A stretch of DNA of 64,000 nt from Owenia fusiformis (taxonomy: Eukaryota; Annelida; Polychaeta; Sabellida; Oweniidae): contig CAIIXF020000005.1 of the NCBI GenBank assembly GCA_903813345.2, positions 33,733,375 to 33,797,374 on the forward strand, written 5' to 3'. Positions within the stretch are counted from its first letter, which is position 1, and the number at the start of each line of letters is the position of its first letter. The position numbers were made by a program, and so were the translations under genes. The notes beneath the pieces are model-generated. The model was not told the DNA's origin. It did no database searches and saw only the letters and a list, made by a program, of their open reading frames with translations. This document shows positions 1 through 10,066 of this stretch, piece after piece.

Positions 1-144
1 TTCGATATTATGCCACCTCAATTCTAAAACATGTACCAGTAATAAGCTGGAATAAAGAAGAATCGCTATATACTAATTAGCATGTAGTTAGCACAAAGAA
101 CAATTCATTATTTTTGCTGACTTTTTGAAGTCGTGCGACCATGA

Positions 145-350
145 CCGGTGTGAAAGAAATTATGGTCTCCTGGGGATTATGGTCCCCTTTCTAAACGGCC
201 CTTATTGGGCCTGATTGTACAAAATGTCAAAATTATATTGTTTCCCCTTATATACATATAAGATAATAAGGGAAAGGGTTGTATTTAGATCACCATATAA
301 ATCAATGGAGAGTAGGACCATAATTTGAGAGGACCTCCCTTTTACACCGG
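145..350. mobile_element. 206-bp MITE with CCGGTGTRAAAG ends (copy 1)
   Basis: Terminal inverted repeats CCGGTGTGAAAG / CTTTTACACCGG. The inside contains two 'ggaccataatcccc'-type segments. An inverted, shorter copy lies at 8621-8790 with the same internal order, which shows it is a dispersed element. A clear target duplication could not be fixed. The rest of 1-1129 shows only two short repeats of 'aaactcccgatt' (679 and 767). Confidence 0.7.
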
Positions 351-1129
351 AACAGTTTTGACGTACCACCGTACAAAGGTTATTCTGGCGCCAAATCTAA
401 AAGTTGTTGTCGCAAACTACTTGCGACAATCTCGGGCCGCGGGCGACAATATGGGTCTAGCGTAGGATTGTAGGCTTTTTCAACATTCTTTGAGAAATAT
501 TTCTACATCAATGAAGTTGTAAATTAGTTACTACTTTTATCGATTTTTAATCTTGAATCATCAAACTTTGATTCAATTGTGCGCATAATCTTATCGGCGT
601 TAGGGTCATCATTCTTTCATTGGCATCATCAAACTAAGTTCATATTTGAATTATGTTTTAGAAATATATAATTTTGTTAAAAACTCCCGATTTTTTAACG
701 GGACATAACCCATCAGGTTTTCTACTAGTAAACTAACGTTTAAACCTCAGCCACATTGTCTTTGTAAAAAAACTCCCGATTGTTTAACGAGACATATAGA
801 TTTTTTGTTTAAAACTCCTGTTAAAACACTGTATGGTATAGTTGATGTTACTTATATTGTTACCATCCAAAAGATTGCCATTAAATTGAGGAAATTGTAA
901 AATTTTTAGGATTTATTTATGACTGGTTTAAGAGAAACGTGTGTTCAAAAAGTTCTCCATATATAACATTGATACCACTCCTTTCGTGTGAACGTCTAAA
1001 CAAAGACTATAGAATTGTATGCCTCGACATATTATAACAAAATAATTTATCATTTTATATGCGAATTTATTAATATGTACACTATTAACATTTTTACATA
1101 TTCTTAATATACATGTATTTAACTTATCT

Positions 1130-1834
1130 TTACGAAATTGTACAACTTGTGTTAGCTTTTGATTTTCTTAAATTTGAAGAAGTATAATTTATAAAAGTCA
1201 ATGGCACTGATTTTCGTCTCTCTCCTGGAGCAACTGTTGCAGGGCTATCTGTACATTGTGCATTTTCTCGGAGGTAATGTTCTTTGGTGATTTCACTGAA
1301 TAAGGTGGTGATATTGATATCATCTTTAGCAGATGTCAGAATAAAGTCGTCACATTCCCAATCTACTGTTGCCACAATTTCAGCAGTAATTGGACAGACC
1401 TCTCTCTCACGTTCAGGGACGTCGGATTTATTCGCGACAACGACAATATATGTGGGTTTGTCTCCCCGTTCTTCGAGGATTTCCTGTCTCAGTCTGTCAA
1501 CTTCCTCGAATGATTTGCTGTCATCCAGGGAAAAGACAAGAATAAAAGCGTGGCTGATGGTCATTGAAACCCTCATCATCGCTGGGAACTGGTAGCTCCC
1601 AGTCGTATCGACAATCTCCATCAACTGAACGTTGTTTTTGCTGATTTTGTACTGTTTCTGATGAAAATCCTCCACGGTCGCTTTGTGTTTCTCGTTAAAC
1701 GTGTCATTCATGAAGCGGTTTACGATGCACGTTTTGCCAACCGCTGCTGCTCCCATTATCGCAATCCTGAGAGGTCTGGATTTGACTCTGGAACTGCCAC
1801 CGTTCCTCTTGGTACTCGAGCTTCTTCCGTTCAT
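1130..1834 (-). CDS. Ras-superfamily small GTPase, Rhes/Dexras (RASD)-like, with CaaX tail
   Basis: A single uninterrupted frame of 234 codons. The G motifs appear in order: P-loop GAAAVGKT (about residues 28-35), effector-region TVEDFH, switch II DTTG, NKSD (base recognition) and TSAK. The protein ends in C-T-I-S, a CaaX box whose final Ser favours farnesylation, so membrane attachment is expected. The TVEDFH effector stretch, the PAM-R-S motif after DTTG and the FILVFSLD segment are typical of the RASD/Rhes and Di-Ras branches rather than classical Ras. Ras Gln61 is replaced (DTTGSYQF), as in those branches, which suggests weak intrinsic GTP hydrolysis (inference). At 234 residues it is shorter than vertebrate RASD proteins (about 266-281), mainly because the basic C-terminal extension is shorter. 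The start is the first Met, about 26 residues before the P-loop. A 5' UTR intron cannot be excluded. The next gene starts 8.1 kb away. Confidence 0.93.
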   Translation of the reverse strand: MNGRSSSTKRNGGSSRVKSRPLRIAIMGAAAVGKTCIVNRFMNDTFNEKHKATVEDFHQKQYKISKNNVQLMEIVDTTGSYQFPAMMRVSMTISHAFILVFSLDDSKSFEEVDRLRQEILEERGDKPTYIVVVANKSDVPEREREVCPITAEIVATVDWECDDFILTSAKDDINITTLFSEITKEHYLRENAQCTDSPATVAPGERRKSVPLTFINYTSSNLRKSKANTSCTIS

Positions 1835-1854
1835 GATCGATCTTCGTCAGAAAT

Positions 1855-2493
1855 GTATATAATATATATATGTGTATATATTGGCAGAAAGTTCTTGTTT
1901 GGTTTTTAGTTCTTCAAAGTCGAGCTGTTGTCTGATAAGATTGCTTATTTTGCTCATTTTATAGGGCTTTTCAAGACAAGGTGATAATTGTCGAATGACA
2001 AATGGGAGTTATACAATATATATTTTTCTTAAACATCATGTAACTTGTTTATATACAGTATAGTACTATATGACGCAAACGATCTTGGGATAACAAATTT
2101 TGACCGCTGTGCAGTGTCGTTGCTGGTATTGTCAATTCTTGGTCCATTGTTTTTATTTTTGAGATCCGTGCATTTTGTTTGTAGATCAAAAGACGGCGGA
2201 ATTATTCCTATGTATTCAGTGTGAATATTGTCGACGTACGCTGCTGTACACGTACCCAGCCAATGGATTCATTTTTTTGTTCCACAGTACAATGGTCTAG
2301 CATTTAGAAAATCTTGTTTGTTTCATAAGGTTAGAGTGATTACAAAGTGAGTGAAGCACAAATGCTACAAGAGGAGTGACAAAAAGTGGAAGCAATTCAG
2401 ATTAATACTCTAGCTAATGATGTAACATAAAAAGAAGCGTCTAACGACTGTGCATTAGAATGATATTTTCCTCGTTTTTCAGAGACAACAATT
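1855..2493. other. Upstream flank of the Ras-like gene
   Basis: Holds an AT run (1855-1882) directly upstream of the GTPase start, which could serve as an AT-rich core promoter, and otherwise no recognisable gene or repeat. Function not demonstrated. Confidence 0.3.
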
Positions 2494-2503
2494 GAGGCAG
2501 AAC

Positions 2504-2610
2504 GAAAAAGAAGAAAAAGAAAGAAAGAGGAAAGAGAAAAAGGAGGAAGAGAAAAAAGAGGAAGAGAAAAAGGAGGAAGAGAAAAAGGAGGGAGAGAAAA
2601 AGGAGAAAAA
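2504..2610. repeat. 107-base uninterrupted purine tract (GA-rich)
   Basis: Every base from 2504 to 2610 is A or G, built of loose repeats of 'gagaaaaaggaggaa'. Such polypurine tracts can form triplex DNA; only the composition is seen here. Confidence 0.9.
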
Positions 2611-3059
2611 CAGAAAGAATAGAAAAGAAAGGACAAAGACAAAGTCAAAATGCAATTAATGTTAAGAAGAAGATAAACCTCCCCGTGTGCAACGTCTTGG
2701 ACGACGAGATAGAGGGACAAAGATAGAGAACAGTTTTGTACAAGAAGCGATCATTTTTTATTTATTTTTTTCTGAATTAAAGTAATCTCATCTTCTTAGC
2801 TAGTAATGATTTTTTTTCAATTCAATTCACTTTATTTCAAATGTTTCAAATACAGTGTTTTACATTGACATGAAAAGACATTGATTTGAAGCCGTAAATA
2901 TAGGCCTAAATCTTAATCTGTAACAGGTCTATGGGTCACATACTGGGATCTGCACAATTTTGGTGACTAAGTCTATAACTACTATCTCAGAAATACAATG
3001 GAATATTTAATATTGATCAATAAACGTTTTGCATGAAAATAAGTCTTGCATCCTCCGCT

Positions 3060-3490
3060 AGTCTCTCCCAATCTTATTCCCAATTCAATCAATTAAAAGG
3101 GTGGTACAAAGGGGTTTGAGGAAAGACAGTGGAGATCAAAGATTAATTTGCAAGAAAATTAAACAAATTTTCAACATTTATATTTTCAAGAGAAAGTTTA
3201 CAAATAAACGCAAAATGAATGATAAACAGTTTGGTAAAGTTATGTCTTGTGAATTTGCATAAAACTACTACTTAGCTTCTAAGGTATGAGATCTATTGAA
3301 AAGACATATCAAAAGTTGCTATAAATCAACCACACCGTAGCAGATAAAAACAAGACATTAACATGCAAATGTCACCTCCTGCCATTTGTTACAGACGCCG
3401 ACCGCCAAACTCCGTTCACAAAAAGTTAGAGACTATAACAATTTGTCACTACTTGTGGTTGTGACATAAAGTAACACACAAGGCCTAGTA
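3060..3490 (+). repeat. Dispersed repeat R1, diverged copy, joined to a GTGACAT-ended fragment
   Basis: Shares 'ttcaagagaaagtttacaa' and flanking sequence with copies at 35590-35975 and (inverted) 28240-28690 and 37085-37445. Its last 110 bases (3370-3480) belong to a short family ending in TTGTGACAT seen also at 20105-20175, 44800-44905 and 47480-47535. Confidence 0.55.
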
Positions 3491-3730
3491 CTAAGTAACT
3501 CTCAAAGGGAGGCTGATAAAGCGTAAACCGGCGAAATCGTATCGTAACTAGCAAAGTAACGAAAACATGTTTCAGGTACAGGGTGGGCAAAAAATATTTC
3601 TTATTGTTGGCAAGATTGGTCTAAAACTATATGTTACTGCATTTCTAGGTGGCTGCCAATTAAATAAGCGTGTCCATTCTAGTGAATGACCATCGTGGTA
3701 ATCCACGCCCTATTCATCTCTATCCTTCTT

Positions 3731-3916
3731 CAGGGGCGGATCTGGGAAGCAACAAGGGGGGGGGGGTGGCCAAATTTCAGGTCAGAGGAAAAACCGTCCG
3801 CGCTTGCGCGTAAAAAAATTTTGGGCCCCTAAAACCCAAAAGTGGGCCCAAATTTTTTCTGGGCCCACCCAAGGGGGGGGGCGGGCCCCCAGGCCCCCCC
3901 CCCCTAATCCGCCAGT
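3731..3916. mobile_element. 186-bp MITE with CASTGGCGGAT ends and G/C homopolymers
   Basis: The left end CAGGGGCGGATCTGGG and the right end TAATCCGCCAGTG are inverted repeats. The inside is a near-palindrome of 'tttgggcccctaaa', with G9-12 and C10-13 runs. A right-end fragment of the same family lies at 9040-9150 (GGATCCGCCACTGG). Confidence 0.7.
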
Positions 3917-4905
3917 GTTCTGGATCTGCGATGCAACAGAGAGAGATGCTATGAGTATCAGAATGGTGAATGACGTGTGTGACGAAACTCACTTTCACAT
4001 TACATATCTACATAGATATGAAGAACAAACAGACCATGATATCTTGGGGTGCCTAGGCAGACACACGATAAGAAACACGCTTAGTGTTGAGTTTTAGTTT
4101 TTTTAGATCTATTATTTTAAGGTGAAACTACTTGTAAGCGTTCACTCTACCCTTAAGACTCATTAATTCAACAGTTCCAGGGTCAGTTTTAAATTACTGA
4201 TTTAATCATTTTGACGTCATAATATGCGTATACAACTAACGTCTTAATCAAGGGTACAAAATGAAGCTGGAGTACATGTCCAATGAAAAAGTTCACAGCA
4301 CATTCCATATTATACATTATTAACCAATATCCGAATTTGAGTGAAAGGACGCAAACGGGAACGCGAATATCCAAAGGGCTGATTTTTCCTCTTGCTGGAG
4401 TTATGTGTACAAAGACTATAAATGTGATCGGAGGTTCGTGACAACAACCTTACGGCAATCACATTCGATGAACTTGGCGCACACAAAAAAAGCGTATTAA
4501 TTTTCTTGATACTAATTATTTAACCGTTCATAAAATTATCGTCATTAACGACGTCATTTGGTATTTTACTACTATCACGCGTGACTATACATCTAGTACC
4601 TATGGTATTCTGATTTTTCGGAGTATTATGAAAGTATTAGTCCCTCTTTATTTTAAGCAGTTTATAATAGTGGGGATTTTCCAAAATTCAAACGCCAATA
4701 TCTTTGAAACTAACCAAAGTCCAGCTTTATAATCATCTTCATTTTGAAGATTGATAAATTAACATGGGAGTCAATTTAAAAGTGTCAATACTTTCGAGGC
4801 CTGCTAATAACCATTCCCGGGTATCCACTGGGGCCACTTTTCAACACCATTTCAGTAGAAATATATGTATTAATGATACTTTGGTTAAAAATGGTGTTTT
4901 ATAAT

Positions 4906-7010
4906 ATAGTAGCCGAGACAACAGAAGTCCAAAGTCTGTATATTTACTCTCATTTCTTCACTTTTACAAGTTAAGTCACCACATTTTGCATGCACATTCC
5001 TTGGAGAAATCCTAACATAGAATTTCATTGGTTTCGATTATAATTTATTTGTTAAATGTAGGGAAACATTTGATTTTGATTGGTCTATTATCAAAATTTT
5101 CCATTTTGTGCAACAAATGCAACATTTTGACATTATTAATAAAACTAAAAAAAAGTTATAAATGACAGATACAATATAGTGTCTCTAATCTTATTGACAA
5201 TAACTCTAAATATCACTACACAGGCAAATTACATCGGGCCCCGTACGAGCTCGTACGAGCCTCGAGAATTACTAGTCATTACGGGCAAAAAGGAGCACCA
5301 TCCTCGTACGGGCTCGCACGAAGCTCGTTTTCGAGGCCCGTGCGAGCTCGTACGATGCTCGTAATTGTTGTTTCCGAGACCCGTCCAAGCATGTACGAGG
5401 CTCGCAATTTCGAGGCCCGTACGAGCTCGTGCGAGGCCCGTTATCGAACTCCGAACAAAAAAATTATTGCTATCATGCTTCATGCACGAATTTCGTATTT
5501 GGCCAGACCATGCTTATTCATGATATTAGAATGATGTTTTTATTCACACATTCGATAGCAATAACATTTATTTACATCACATTTCAACTCATCCTAATAA
5601 AGCACGCAAATGGTTTTATATGCATTTACTTCACTTGTAGAGAAATATGGTGTCTCTTATTGGTAACCCTCCTGTTTATTTTGTTTCCTAGCTATTATAC
5701 TGTACTGTTTATCATGTTGATACAGACATGTGAATATTTTGAAATTATTGAAGACATATTAATTCATAAATGGATATAATTGAATTGTCATTTCTCATAT
5801 ATGCTGTATTTTATTTCATCGATCAAAAAGAATTCATCAAAATAAACGAGCAATTACATGTACGAGCCTCGTTACGATCCCCGTACGGGCAAGTACAGTG
5901 CTTGAAAATTACGAGCCATAACGGGCCTTGTTACGGGCATTGCACAGGCAAGTACACGGCTCGAAAATTATGAGCTATTACGGGCCTCGTAACAGGCACC
6001 GTACGAGCAAGTACGGGGATCGAAAATTACGATTTATTACGGTGCTCGTTACGGGCACCGTACGGTAAAGTACGGGGGTCGAGAATTACGAGCTATTACA
6101 GGCCTTGTAATCACAAGCTCTTACGAGGCTTGAAAATTACAAGCAATCACAAGACTCGTAACGAGGCCCGTATGAGGTTGTACAGGGTCCGTTGACAAAA
6201 CGAGCTCCGTACGGGCGTGTACGGGGTCCGATGTAATTTGCCTGTGTAGCTATTTTTTACCAGTCATCAGATCGTGCATTGGAAGTGTACCTCAATGAGA
6301 AATGCATTCATTGATTGTGGCAAGTAGTGAATTGTCAAAAGAATGTTGGAGTCGCACCGTTATTTTGCTGCATTTTGGTGCTTCTTTTTCCATTTAAGGT
6401 CGTTTTGGTACCACTGTGGTGTCATAATATATAATTTGATGCCATAATATGGGTACCAAATTGAAGCACACATTACAAGCTTTTAGATGATACCAAATAT
6501 GTCATCATTCATTTGATTAAAATGGTAACTGGAATAAGCTCAAAGGTATGCCACTCCCCTACCCCATCCATTTTTCAGGCCATTGAAACATGCTAAAATC
6601 TCAAATAATGCAGGCATCTTCATGGGTCATTTTTGGCCCCATTTTATTTAAAATATCATGTTTCTGCATACCATTTTTTCTCGGAAATGTCTCAACTTCG
6701 TAAAACAGTTACATTTGTGCTGAATAAGAAAACATTTGGTCATTTTGGAGTTATTTCACCAAAAGCAGAGACTTTTATTAATTTCGTCAAAATGTTGCAT
6801 TTGTTACAAAATGGCAAATTTTGGTTATAGACCAATCAAAATTAAATGTTTCCCTATTTTTAACAAATAAATTATAATCAAAACCAATGAAATTCCATGT
6901 TAGGATTTCTCCAAGGAATATGCATGCAAAATATTGTGACTTAATTCATAAAAGTGAAGAAATGAGAGTACATATACAGACTTGGGACTTCTGTTGTCTC
7001 GGCTACTATA
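4906..7010. mobile_element. ~2.1 kb fold-back element with ~240-bp inverted arms
   Basis: The left arm (about 4906-5147) and right arm (about 6770-7010) are reverse complements: both carry 'agccgagacaacagaagtcc', 'cctaacatagaatttcattgg' and 'gcaacattttgac' in mirrored order. No transposase frame is visible inside. The interior is split by the CACAGG element at 5219-6246. Confidence 0.8.
5219..6246. mobile_element. 1.03 kb element with CACAGGCAAATTACATCGG ends and CpG-rich subterminal repeats
   Basis: 19-base perfect terminal inverted repeats, flanked by TA on both sides (CTA/TAG, so the ends may extend further). Both subterminal zones (5235-5455 and 5855-6230) are packed with short GTACGAGCTCGTACG-like, CpG-rich units about 15-60 bases apart. 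The AT-rich middle (5460-5850) has frames up to 116 codons with no recognised domain. Confidence 0.78.
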
Positions 7011-7416
7011 GAGTGTTCAATTTCACTGCTAATTGACTCAACTACTAGATATAGTATTTTAAAACAAACACAAGATATTGTGTCATTGTATAAAACATTT
7101 TATTATTTTTCATATTCACAAATGTAAAGCATTAGAGTAAAATGTATGTACACTAGTTCAAGCAAGAATGCATCACTTCACATATTCCTTCATGTAAGTG
7201 CCAAAACCATTTTTATTTTTTGGGAGGATTTAAACATTTTCCCTCCATTTTTGTATGTGAATCCTAGCTTGAATTCGCGGATGGAACTTTCGGCTGTTGG
7301 CTACCAGATTAACATGTTAATTTTCATAAATTAAACCGCCATTTTGAAGTTGACGAACAGTGATCGCATGATTTTAATGCAACTGTAATGATCAATTATA
7401 ACAACTCGGTTGAACT

Positions 7417-8521
7417 AGAAATCAGCAACTCCACGGAGTAGCAAATCCCACCGAACAAAACATGTTTTGATAAAAAAATTGAGCCAAATTCATCCACTGG
7501 TATTTGAATTATCAAAGATTATGTCTTTATGAAACATGGTTGCCATTTTGAAATTCAGCTGTCATCTTTAGATTTCTTCTTTAGCAGAGAATGTCCGTCC
7601 AATGGTATCTGGGTTATCAAAGATTACTTTTTTAATGAAAAATAGCAGCCATTTTGAAATTCAGCTATTGCCTTTGAAATTTCTTCTGAAGCAGATCTCC
7701 TTTTTCCCTAAACATCAGCATATAAAATTGGAACCAAATCCATCCACTAATTTATTTTTGAGCAGAACTTCTTTGTCTCTAGGCATCAGCATATAGAATT
7801 TGAAAATAAATCCGTCAACTGGTATTTGAGTTATCAAAGGTTACGTTCTTTTATGAAAAATGGTGGCCATTTTGAAATTTAGCTACCACCTTGAAAATCC
7901 CTTCTCGAGCAGAGCTCCTATGTCCCTAGGCATCATCATGTAAAATTTGAACCAAATCCATTCAATGGTAATTGAGTTATCAAAGATAATGTTTTTTTAT
8001 AAAAATGGCCGCCATTTTGAAATTTAGCTGCCATCTTGAAAATCCTTTCTTGAGCAGAGCTCCTATGTCCCTAGGCATCAGCATCTAAAATTTAAACCTA
8101 ATACATTCAATGGTATTTGAGATATCAAAGATAATGTTGTTTTTATGAAAAATGGCCGCCATTTTGAAATTTAGCTGCCATCTTGAAAATCCTTTCTTAA
8201 GCAAGGCTCCTTTGTACCAAGGCAACAGCATATAAAATTTGAACCAAATTCATCCACTAGTATTTGAGTTATTAAAGATTATATTTTTTCCGAAAAATGG
8301 CCGCCATTTTTAATTTAGCGGCCATATCGAAAATTCCTTCTTGAGCAGAGGTCCTACACCCATAAGGCATAAGCCTATAAAATTTGAATGAAATCCGTCA
8401 ACAGGTATTTGAGTTATTGCCCAGACACACGAACGGACGGACGGACGAACGGACGGACGAACGGACGGATGGACGAACGGCTTTTCTATATCCCCCTCGA
8501 ACTTCGTTCGGTGGGATAATT
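7417..8521. mobile_element. 1.1 kb element, GTAGCAAATCCC family, with internal tandem units and a GGAC array
   Basis: Starts 'gcaactccacggagtagcaa' then ATCCCACCGAAC and ends GTTCGGTGGGAT, an inverted pair. The inside has about six ~145-bp units marked by 'gccgccattttgaaattta'. A GGACGAAC microsatellite (8430-8478) lies just inside the right end. Relatives: 21312-21901, 45858-46240, 58421-59201 and 63877 to the window end. Confidence 0.75.
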
Positions 8522-8620
8522 AGCAAACATATCGTAGGTCATTGTTACTTGCTGCTAAATAGGCAGAATAACCGTTATTTAGGTAAGGGATTGGGTTTGA
8601 CGCGATATAACTTGCGGCTA

Positions 8621-8790
8621 CCGGTGTAAAAGGGTAGGTGGTCCTATCAAATTTTGGTCCTACTCTCTATTGATTTATATGGTGACCTAATCACAATTAT
8701 TTTCCTTATTATTTATCCACAGTCAGGGCCAGTAAGGGCCGTAAGTAAAGGGGACCATAATCCCCAGGGGACCATAATTTCTTTTACACC
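8621..8790. mobile_element. 170-bp MITE of the CCGGTGTRAAAG family (copy 2, inverted)
   Basis: Starts CCGGTGTAAAAGGG and ends CTTTTACACC. It aligns with the reverse complement of 145-350 along its length, with an internal deletion of about 35 bases. Confidence 0.7.
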
Positions 8791-8811
8791 ATAATACACG
8801 GCAGGTACTAT

Positions 8812-8845
8812 CATGGGCTTTCAAGATATCTGTTGAAAGCCCATG
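8812..8845. repeat. Perfect 13-bp inverted repeat CATGGGCTTTCAA
   Basis: CATGGGCTTTCAA, 8-base loop, TTGAAAGCCCATG. A sibling hairpin with CCATGGGCTTT arms lies at 9198-9231. Confidence 0.85.
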
Positions 8846-9197
8846 GTACTATTCATATTTAAATGAGTTTGGCACCAAATTGCAATCAACTCGGTAGCCA
8901 CTAGTTGAAAGTTGCATTCGTGAAAACAAACTTAAATAACTTTGATAACATATTATGGATCGTTTGGGAGATATATTTGAGCTTGTGAAGGATACATTGG
9001 GAGGTCAAATTATACATATTGCTCGCAATTTTGTCACCCCCTTAGATTTTTGATTTTAGGGGCCCAAAATTTTTTTCCGCACAAGGAAATTTTTTCCCAG
9101 ACTCAAAATTTGGGCACCCCCCTTCTTAATTTCTGGATCCGCCACTGGACGCGATAGCTTGCAGTACTTTATATATACTCTATTGACATTAGAAATA

Positions 9198-9231
9198 CCA
9201 TGGGCTTTCAACTAGACTAAAAAGCCCATGG
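9198..9231. repeat. 11-bp inverted repeat CCATGGGCTTT
   Basis: CCATGGGCTTT then, after 12 bases, AAAGCCCATGG. It shares its arm sequence with 8812-8845, about 390 bp away. Confidence 0.8.
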
Positions 9232-9539
9232 AAATACACATACTTGTAATTCAATATGGTAAAATGATTTATACAACTACTTGTAGTAAAATACATTTTA
9301 TGCACTACTGACTACTACAAATTACATTACAGAATGCCCAAAATAAATGGCCAAGAATTTAACCTAAATTTGAGAGGGCATTTATGCACATATATTTGTC
9401 AACAAATGAGGGCATCAACGATGACAAAACGAATATATTTAAATGAGCACATATATATCTGAAGTGGAATTCTTTTAGTCGTATAAAAAATCATATGTAT
9501 AATACAATGTAGACACCTTTAGTATTGCAAAATTCGATG

Positions 9540-9825
9540 GATGCGATTGCACCCCCATAACCACCCTAAAAATACAACCAGTAGATAGAAGAAAAGAGCT
9601 TTAAAATACTTTTTATTTGAAGCTTCTAGCTGAATTTTTAAGGATGTTGCATCAATTTTTGTAAAATTCAAAACAATTTTTGCCTTGCTTATGCCACGGT
9701 CACACTCCCTTGACGGAAAACTGAAAAGAAATCAGTCAATCGCACCCCCCTGACTGAACAGAAAAAATTGGCGATCGCACCCCCCCCCCGCTAAAAGCTG
9801 GCTACGCCCCTGATAAAGACATGTA
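9540..9825 (-). repeat. Dispersed repeat R4 (copy 1) ending in C-homopolymer and GGCTACGCCCCTG
   Basis: Reverse complement of 55015-55235. Both have 'gcgattgcaccccc', 'caatttttgtaaaattcaa' and the end 'tggctacgcc'. It lies just past the last exon of the Skeletor-like gene and may be in its 3' UTR or flank. Confidence 0.65.
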
Positions 9826-9934
9826 ATTAAAATATATACTTTTTAGAGTACCAATGATTTCTATTTCATTGCTTTGTATATGATACAAATATTGTCTGTG
9901 TTATTTTGCATTACAGTCCTCCTGCTATGAATAA

Positions 9935-10066
9935 CTACCTAAGAAGTCGGGTCATCAGATAGTTGAGCAACAGTGTTATCATGGCTGCCACTGTAGTACT
10001 TGAACTGCTGGTGGGCATTTCATCAACTACTCGCATCTTCCAGCCCAGATATTTGTGGGTGAAGCA
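9935..10066 (-). CDS. Skeletor-like exon 15: last exon with hydrophobic C-terminus
   Basis: Acceptor CTTATTCCAG. 43 codons, then TAG. It begins CFTHKYLGWKMRVVD, the family's final conserved block, then a Ser/Thr-rich stretch (PTSSSSTT) and a hydrophobic tail ending LLR. Small residues followed by a hydrophobic end fit a GPI-anchor signal. A short membrane span is the alternative. Confidence 0.92.
   Translation of the reverse strand, partial: CFTHKYLGWKMRVVDEMPTSSSSTTVAAMITLLLNYLMTRLLR

Noticed and set aside
2397-2720. 107-codon minus-strand frame 'FSLPPFSLPPFSL'
   Set aside because: Translation of the polypurine tract's complement.
5429-5779. 116-codon hydrophobic plus-strand frame inside the CACAGG element
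   Set aside because: AT-rich DNA gives Ile/Phe-rich frames by chance. No transposase motif or domain was seen.
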